From Ettlia oleoabundans (Eukaryota; Chlorophyta; Chlorophyceae; Chlamydomonadales): a stretch of 19,459 nucleotides of DNA. The position numbers and the translations under genes are program-made. The stretch is taken from assembly GCA_019693395.1 (NCBI GenBank), contig JAAMXP010001222.1, positions 1 through 19,459 of the forward strand. Reading direction: 5' to 3'. Under the pieces are notes generated by a model. It saw nothing but the letters and a program-made list of their open reading frames with translations, was not told the DNA's origin and made no database searches. Of the stretch, positions 12,101-19,459 are shown one piece after another (the stretch's first letter is position 1; every line of letters begins with the position of its first letter).

Positions 12101-13830
12101 GGTGGGGAGGGCGACGGTGCAGAAGCAGCAGCGATAGGAGCAGCAGCAGCTTCAGCACCTGTTGCGCCCGTACCAGAAGTGGCGGCAGCAGCAGCAGCAG
12201 CCCAGACAGGCGCTGCTCGACAGCGGCAGCAGCCGCCAGGGCAGGGAGACGCAGCCCTAGACAAGCGAGCGTCGGCGCCTGGACTTGCCTCCAGCCCTGC
12301 CCAGGAGCCAGAGCAGGAGCCAGCAGGCAGTGCCCCACCTGGCGGCATGCCTACTGATGGCAACAATGCAGCCAGCAGCAGCATCGGCAGGGCGGCGCCT
12401 GCAGGACTGGGCAAGGGATTCCTGCTCCCTCGCAAGCCTGCTGCAAAAAGGCCTGCCGCCCAGGCTGCACAGCCCTCCTCATCGGCAGCCGCAGTTGGTC
12501 AGGCGTCTGGGTCAGCTCCCCCTGCTGCATCCAGTACCCGTGCCGCTGCTGCCGCACCACACGTGGTTGCCTCATCCACAGAGCAGCCCCCAACCCCTGC
12601 TGCAACTGGTGCTGCTGCTCCCACTCCTGTTGGCGGCACTAGCAATTTGCTGGCAGCGCTGGCTTCCCAGTTGAGCAGCGGCAGCAGCAGCAGCCCCCCC
12701 GCTGGAACCCCTACCGGCACTGCGGCTCCTGTCACTGGCAGCAGCAGCAGCGTCAGCAGCGCTACTAATGCCGCTCCAACAGCTGAGTCCAGCATTGCCA
12801 CTCGCAGGGGCGGAGGCGGAGGTGGTGGCAGCGGTCACGAGCTTCTTGATCTTGGCTCCCTGCTTGGCGGCGCTGGGGCCCCTGGCAGTGGCGGCTCAGG
12901 TGGCGGTGGGCTGATGGGCATGATTCAAGGCATGATGAGCAACCCAGCAGTCATGGAGATGGCTCAGTCCCCGGCTATGCAGCGCATGGCAGAGCAGGTT
13001 GGCTGCCCTTGAGCTCCAGCTTGCTGAATGCCTGGCTGGGGGGAGGAAAGCAGTTACTGCTGTTTAACCTTGCTGCTTGTTTGGACATCCCTCTGAAGAA
13101 TTGGATTTTGGAACGTCGCCCTTGTCCCCGCCCCCAGCCAACGCCGCCTTATCCGCGCCTGACCCCCCACCTGCGCGTCCCGCTCTCTTGTGCGCTTGCA
13201 GATGTTCTCCGGTAGCGGCGGCAACACAGGCGGCGGCGGTGGTCTTGCAGGCATGATGAATGCAGTGGCTCCAATGATGGGCGAGCTGCTTGGGGGCACA
13301 GCAGGTGTGTATCTGTGAATTGAAGTTTATGCGATACACGTGTCGTTGAGGTGTCTCGATCTCAACGTCTGCTTCACTGTTGTGCGACTGCTTTAGTCCG
13401 CAATGCTGGCTGTCGCTACATGGAATGTGTCCCACTAAGCGATTGAAGCCGAATCGGTGCTGTCTCCTGCCCTGCAGGCGGGAGGACTGGCGCACGGGGC
13501 CGTGCTGCAACACAGCCAAGCGCTAGCCTGGAAGACGCCTTGGCTGCGGCCCTGCCTGCAGAGGATGCTGAGCGTTGGAGGGAGACAATCCAAGCCGATG
13601 AGGAGAAGCAGCGACAGGAGCTGCCCAGCAGTGGTGGTGTTCGAGAGCCTGGAGAGCCACCTCGTGCTGCCTTTAGCGACGCGTACCTTGCGGCTCTGCC
13701 TCCCAAGGCGGCGGCTGGGCTGCTGCGTCTGGTCGATGACGATGATGAGGAGGAGGCGGTGGAGGAGGGAATACAGGAGGATGGGGACAGCCAACAGGCG
13801 CAGCGTCAGCGCTTGGTGGGTGCCCCTTGA
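6152..13830 (+). CDS. BAG6: BAG6/Scythe-like ubiquitin-like-domain protein, 15 exons
   Basis: Exons: 6152-6238, 6504-6580, 6920-7151, 7380-7878, 8102-8203, 8419-8488, 8687-9407, 9608-9695, 10025-10084, 10372-10947, 11260-11490, 11736-11806, 12002-12997, 13202-13304, 13478-13830, giving 1421 aa. An N-terminal ubiquitin-like domain spans residues 11-81 (RQRIIYGGRVLEDD, HTLHLVE). It is followed by LGPFNF near 136, an acidic linker (about 360-470), a helical block around 495-660 resembling the BAG6 central (DUF3538-type) region, long Gly/Ala/Ser/Gln linkers, and a Met-rich segment (1239-1304). The C-terminal motif has W1338 and then AFSDAYLAALPPK (1369-1381), matching the SDAYL element of animal BAG6. 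BAG6 holds hydrophobic clients for tail-anchor targeting or degradation. The conserved ends make the assignment good. Ubiquilin is the main alternative but lacks SDAYL. Exons 6 and 9 are least certain. The start ATG directly precedes the domain. Confidence 0.82.
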
Positions 13831-14609
13831 AAGCATAGCGATGGCGGTGTTACATTGCTATCTCCTGGGCATGGGCCCAGAAGGGTTGGCTGCTAATCAT
13901 TTGAAAATATGGATCTGTGAATGAAGCTGGTAGTCAACTTGATTGATAAAAAGAAGGAGAGGATCTCAGTTCCCGCTACGCGCTGTGGTGTGTCAACGAA
14001 TCTGTCGCAAGAACCTGTTGCCTTACAACCAAGAAAGCCAGTGCATGCCTCATAGTGATATTATCACTGCTTCTTGACTGTTTCAAATATTCGAGGTGGC
14101 CTATACGCTAGCCGCGGGGGTTGAATCTCCCCTTCCCGGCCTGCCTTCCCAGCTGCAACCTATGCAGCAGCTGCCGCTTGGTGCGCCCACCCGTCGTCGC
14201 GACCGCCCTAGCCGCCTGTTAGGCAGCTGCCTGAGTTTGCCCCACATGGGGATGGCGTGATCGCGTTAACCGCTGAAAAACATATCCGAGGCCAGATCAG
14301 CTGCCTATTTTGCACAGAGGTGCTGAAGCAGTACATTGCTTGCTCCCATGCAATGCATGGCAGACAGACAGCCCGACTCAATCCGTGGGTGATCTTCTTC
14401 CCCTCTGCACCTTTCTCTATTGACGCATTCTCGTCTCTGTTTCAACCTATTGTTGGAGACTGCGCAGCTTCGTCCCTTGACTTCCCGGCACTTTGAACTG
14501 CCTTGACTGCTCAACGATTTCGAGCAGCAGCTCCCCTGCACTCCATACCTCCTGCTCTTTTCCCTGCTGAATTACCATCATTGATCGATCAACACTGCAA
14601 ACTCCAGCC
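13831..14609. promoter_or_regulatory. Intergenic: BAG6-like 3' region and expansin-like promoter
   Basis: 779 bp between the BAG6-like stop and the expansin-like start. The left part would be 3'UTR. I saw no TGTAA signal on the plus strand here. A perfect 7-bp inverted repeat with a one-base centre lies at 14054-14068 (AGTGATA T TATCACT). A 12-bp palindrome, TTGATCGATCAA, lies at 14581-14592, 17 bases before the expansin-like ATG. A possible extra exon at 14153-14260 is described in the findings. Promoter function of the right part is inferred from position only. Confidence 0.45.
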
Positions 14610-17247
14610 ATGCCCTCCAACTTCCTGCTTTTCTGCCTCGTGGCAGCGCTCATGGGTGCTGCAGCTGCCCAGGGACAGTGGCAGAAAGGACGTGAGTAAA
14701 AGCCGGCAAAAAGCCGGCCAGGTTGCTTGGAAGGGGAGCAGCTGCAGGTTGCCCTTGCCAGAGGCGTACGCTGCGTGTGCCACTTGGAGTCATTTGTGGA
14801 TGTGGCTGGCTCTGCACCCTGCGCTTCTGCTGTGCCCTCATGCGCATATCACCTTGCTCATACGAGTGGTCTTGTTGTCTGCAGGTGCAACTTTCTATGG
14901 CATTGATGGCTGGAGCATCCACAAGGGTGAGGAGCGCCGCAGTAGCCTAGGGGCACTGGAGTCGTGCGGTTTGACCGGGGATGCAAGGAGGACTGCCTTT
15001 GTGCCTGTGCTCCAACCGTTTAACACGCCGCACCGCCACTCTTTCCTCCCTCCCTTCAGGCTCTTGCGGCTTCGGCTACCAATACAAGAACATTGGAACT
15101 GGCTGGGACACAACTGCCATTGCCGACGCCTCCCCCGAGTTTGCTGGATCCTGCGGGTAAGCGAACGCGGCAGGGCATGCATGCTTGCTGCAACCCCCTC
15201 TTCCTGTGTTCTGGAAGCACAGTGCTGCTTGCAGCGCTGGTAGACTTACACCCGTGTCAGCCAGAACGCCGCCTGCTCGCCCACGCAACCGATATTCCAT
15301 GCCGCTTGCCTTGTGGCTCGCTGCAGGCGCTGCTACGAGGTGCGGTGCGACCCGCGCTCCGTCGTTGACGGTTATGGAAACACCCTCGACCGCAACAGCG
15401 TTTGCAAGGCCGGTTCCGCTTCTGTGGTGGTTCGCGCTGTAGACAACTGTGAGTGATTCGGTTGTTGTGGAGGCGTACCAAGGCAGCAAAAATGCTGCTG
15501 TCTGTGCTTCTGCTTTTGTTGCTTCTGCGGGAGGCAGGTTGGACTGTAAACAATCAACTGCTTTGCAGTCTCCCATCACTGCTGCACTTCTCACGCTTGT
15601 TGCTCACCATCCTCATGTTGTGTCCCGACCCCCCACCCCCACCCCCCCCACCCCTCCAATGTGGTCCCTGACAGGCCCCTGCAACTACCCTGGCAATGCC
15701 TACAGCAACAAGCGCTGGTGCTGCGGTGACAACAGCGGCAGCCAAGGCACACACTTCGATCTGTCCATCTGGTGAGGTTGGGTGACGCTCTGTTGGGGGC
15801 TGGAAAAGCCGGCAGGCGGGGATGCAAGCCGCCTGGCAAATATAACAGGCATTGAGCTTTCCTTCTTGCCAACTATTCTAGTAGCTCCGACATGGTGAAA
15901 CAACTCCCTTCCCTTTGGCCTACGGCTTGCTTGCAGGGCTTACGAAAAAATTGCGGAGACGCGGATGGGTGTGGCCGGTATTGAGTTCCGGCGCGTGTCT
16001 TGCGACTACCGCCCATCCAATCCCGCACCCGAGGGGCCTACTGAGATGCCCAAGTTTGAATGGCCCTCTGCTCTGGGCTACCCAGGCACCCCCTACGCAC
16101 CTGATAGCCTGGACAAGCACTCCAGCCTAAAGCTGGTGCAGCGCTTTGATGGGCCGGGGGCAAAGCAGGGTGAGCAAGAGAATAGCAATAGCCAAGCCCA
16201 CTGGTAGTTGGCCCTGAGTGCGGGTGTGTTTGGTGGTGTTTTGTTTTGTGGTGGTGGTGGTGGTGGTGGGTGTGGTGGGGGGATACCCTTGAGAGTGTGT
16301 CAAAACAGGCCAGTAGCAGCATAACTAACCCAATCACAACAACCTGTTGTTGAAGGCAGCGACACGGCACCTACATTTCAGCCGCACCGCCCTCCCATCA
16401 CAGTTACTCTGCTGGCTGTGCAGGCGCCGTGAAGATTGTGGATGATGTGGATGGCGAGGACGGCGCTCTGACCATGCAGCAGGTGCTGTCCCAGCACACC
16501 GACGGGTTGACAACCGACTCTGCTTCGGCCTCCGCTGGCAACCACAGCGACAATGGCTGCACCGACATGGCGCCCGAGGGCAGCTCGTGCCAGCAGCAGA
16601 AGGTGATTCCTAGTAGGAGGGACGGGAGAAAGCTATTGCGGCTGAATTCAACAACTTCCCCCTTGTGATTGTGCAGTTTGTCAAACAGGCCCCCGTTCCT
16701 CTGTAGACACTCCGTTAGCGTGAGCTCCTAACCCAATTTCAACCCTCGCCCTCCCCTTGCGTTGCAGGACAATGGCCAGTGCTCTGAGCCCTGGCTGCTG
16801 TCTGGCAACTACTGCCGTGCCACCTGCGGGCGTTGCCAGCTGCATAGCAGCAGTGCCAACCTCACATCCGAGTCTCTGTTTGGGTCCGCATCTTCATCCG
16901 CCTCCGCTTCCGCCTCTGCCTCTAGCGGCTGCACCGATGTGTCCCCCCCTGGTGAGGCCGGCTGCGGCCAGCAGAAGCAGTGGGGCAAGTGCGAGTACGA
17001 CTACATGGTGCGCAACAACTACTGCGCAAACACTTGCGGCCGCTGTGCCGCTGGCGGCGGCTGCACCGACGTGGCCCCTCCTGGAGAGGCGGGGTGCTGG
17101 CAGCAGAAGCAGTGGAGCAAATGCTCTCACGATTACATGGTGCAAAACGGCTACTGCGCTGCCACATGCGGGCGCTGCAGCGGAGGCAGCAGGCAGCAGG
17201 GGCAGCAAGGGCAGAAGGTGCAGGCCTACTCGGGCAACAGCGGCTAA
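14610..17247 (+). CDS. Secreted expansin-like DPBB protein with three ShKT-like modules, 8 exons
   Basis: Exons: 14610-14691, 14885-14926, 15060-15156, 15327-15448, 15675-15771, 15937-16169, 16424-16602, 16768-17247, giving 443 aa. Residues 1-20 form a signal peptide (FLLFCLVAALMGAAAA core, likely cut before Q21). Residues 29-169 match the expansin double-psi beta-barrel: ATFYG, GSCGFGY, SCGRCYEVRC, VVVRAVDNCP, HFD (141-143), AYEKIAE and RRVSC. Expansins loosen polysaccharide walls without hydrolysis. After an acidic, Pro-rich linker come three six-cysteine modules (C270-C307, C339-C377, C383-C421), each ending YC-x2-TCGRC as in ShKT domains. The name ShKT refers to the fold, and nothing here indicates a toxin. 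A Ser/Ala-repeat linker separates modules 1 and 2. The usual expansin second domain (CBM63) is absent. The modules may bind carbohydrate, which is inference. A GH45-like hydrolase is the main alternative, but only the HFD acid is evident. Confidence 0.9.
16249..16269 (+). repeat. (TGG)7 microsatellite in expansin-like intron 6
   Basis: Seven perfect TGG units sit in a larger G/T-rich stretch (about 16219-16282) inside intron 16170-16423. They lie between confirmed splice sites and are not coding. Confidence 0.8.
16930..17178 (+). repeat. Tandem ShKT-like modules 2 and 3 in one exon
   Basis: Module 2 (16930-17046) and module 3 (17062-17178) are each 39 codons with identical cysteine spacing (C-x10-C-x8-C-x10-C-x3-C-x2-C). 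They are visibly similar at the DNA level, sharing long stretches such as CAGCAGAAGCAGTGG. They look like a tandem duplication within exon 8. Module 1 has the same pattern with shorter first spacing and is interrupted by the intron at 16603-16767. Confidence 0.85.
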
Positions 17248-17669
17248 GCAGCTGCCCCTGCTGTCTCATCCATTCGCCGGTATTTATCTGTACTGTCCTT
17301 GTGTCACTGTTCGGGTTTTGTTGCGTCCAAATTGCGTCTTCCTGAACTGTTTGTTCCCCTTTGGGTTGCCGGCGGTGAGTAGAAGCCTCTCCTCCCGCCG
17401 TCCTAACAAGCCCCTTCTGCTCCCCTCCTTCCTGCTCCCCTGCCCGCACTAGCACTAAACCCCAGCCCATGCTGCTGGGCCTCTGCCCTCCTGCTCTCAA
17501 ATTTGTTCTTTCCTTAAAGGTTGCGGCTCGTGCCGCAGGCTCTCCTGCCCACATCTGCACGGACATAAACTGCTGCTCGTTTCCTGCCGACGGTTTGTCT
17601 CTGCGCTGAGTGTTTGCGATATCCTCTGTGTTTTTTCTGCTGCACCCCCAGCAGGCTCTTGACACCCAG

Positions 17670-17674
17670 TGTAA
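17670..17674 (+). terminator. TGTAA polyadenylation signal candidate, expansin-like gene
   Basis: TGTAA lies 423 bases past the expansin-like stop codon. UGUAA is the usual polyadenylation signal in chlorophyte green algae. This is the first plus-strand copy I see after the stop, so the 3'UTR would be about 430-450 nt. Confidence 0.4.
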
Positions 17675-17838
17675 CCTGCTTGCTGGTAAGGTGGCTGCTG
17701 CCATCCAGAGAAGCGCAGGCCGCCCACCCACCGCCCATCTTGGGCGCGTGCCCCGGTGGGTCTGTGCGGACCCGCTTGGGCTGCTGGCCGCTCTGGGGGT
17801 GTCGACTTGCACATTGCCCAACTCCGGACACCTTTTTG

Positions 17839-17843
17839 TTACA
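17839..17843 (-). terminator. TGTAA polyadenylation signal candidate, minus-strand gene
   Basis: On the minus strand TGTAAC lies 153 bases past the proposed exon ending at 17996. If this is the signal, the minus-strand gene ends only about 150 bp from the end of the expansin-like transcript (tail-to-tail). Its last coding exon would then have to lie between 17996 and about 17840. Confidence 0.35.
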
Positions 17844-17995
17844 CAACTGCACCCCGGCGCCGCACCCAAAGACCGGCAAGCAGGGGGCCCACATTGAATG
17901 CTGGTGCGGAGAGCACATGTGGGCTGCGCACAGCTGCTAACAGCTGCTGGCCCGGGTTGTCCGCAGCAGCTGTCCGCGGTCGCTCCCTGACTCAC

Positions 17996-19435
<1,440 letters not shown>

Positions 19436-19459
19436 CTGCAGGGGGGGTGGGGGTGGGGG

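Larger units (their letters stand above)
17248..17995. other. Convergent 3' flanks, no confident gene
   Basis: This stretch follows the expansin-like stop and precedes (in plus orientation) the last exon I can support for the minus-strand gene. It should contain two 3'UTRs. A minus-strand frame continues open through the whole stretch and into antisense of expansin-like exon 8, but it shows no domain and crosses a good donor site at 17995. Where the minus-strand gene really stops is unresolved. Confidence 0.45.

Noticed and set aside
16558..17178. Reading the ShKT-like modules as a toxin
   Set aside because: They are C-terminal repeats on a wall-type expansin-like protein with algal linkers. 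The ShKT fold is widespread in non-toxic secreted proteins.

Overview
The window looks like nuclear DNA from a green alga (Chlorophyta, probably a core chlorophyte). It is moderately GC-rich. Its genes are cut into many short exons by introns of about 120-550 bp, with donors of the GTGAGT/GTGCGT/GTGCGG type and TGCAG acceptors. Low-complexity Ala/Gly/Gln coding stretches are common, and TGTAA motifs (the chlorophyte polyadenylation signal) lie downstream of two genes. There are no bacterial operons, tRNAs, rRNAs, CRISPR arrays or insertion sequences that I can support. The bacterial-style long reading frames that cross this region mostly read through introns or lie on the wrong strand.

Layout. 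(1) 273-410 (+): apparent last coding exon of a gene that enters from the left, product unknown. (2) 411-2101: no supported gene. (3) 2102-5840 (-): a complete 12-exon gene for plastid indole-3-glycerol phosphate synthase (tryptophan pathway). One of its introns appears to be of the GC-AG class. (4) 5841-6151: a 311-bp divergent intergenic region that must hold the promoters of both flanking genes. (5) 6152-13830 (+): a 15-exon gene for a 1421-residue BAG6/Scythe-like ubiquitin-like-domain protein (protein quality control). (6) 13831-14609: intergenic, with a possible alternative last exon of the BAG6-like gene. (7) 14610-17247 (+): an 8-exon gene for a secreted expansin-like protein carrying three ShKT-like six-cysteine modules in place of the usual second expansin domain. 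(8) 17248-17995: tail-to-tail 3' regions. (9) 17996-19435 (-): part of an uncharacterised acidic, polyQ/polyA-rich protein gene. Its roughly 690-bp intron holds large AAGC/CAGC tetranucleotide arrays.

I built the three complete gene models by hand. In each, exon phases agree across every junction and the summed length is a multiple of three (1044, 4266 and 1332 nt). The encoded proteins belong to unrelated processes: amino-acid synthesis in the plastid, cytosolic/nuclear protein triage, and cell-wall or extracellular modification. I see no functional cluster and no sign of a new multi-gene system. The most unusual content is the expansin-ShKT architecture and the algal BAG6 homologue with its shortened C-terminus.
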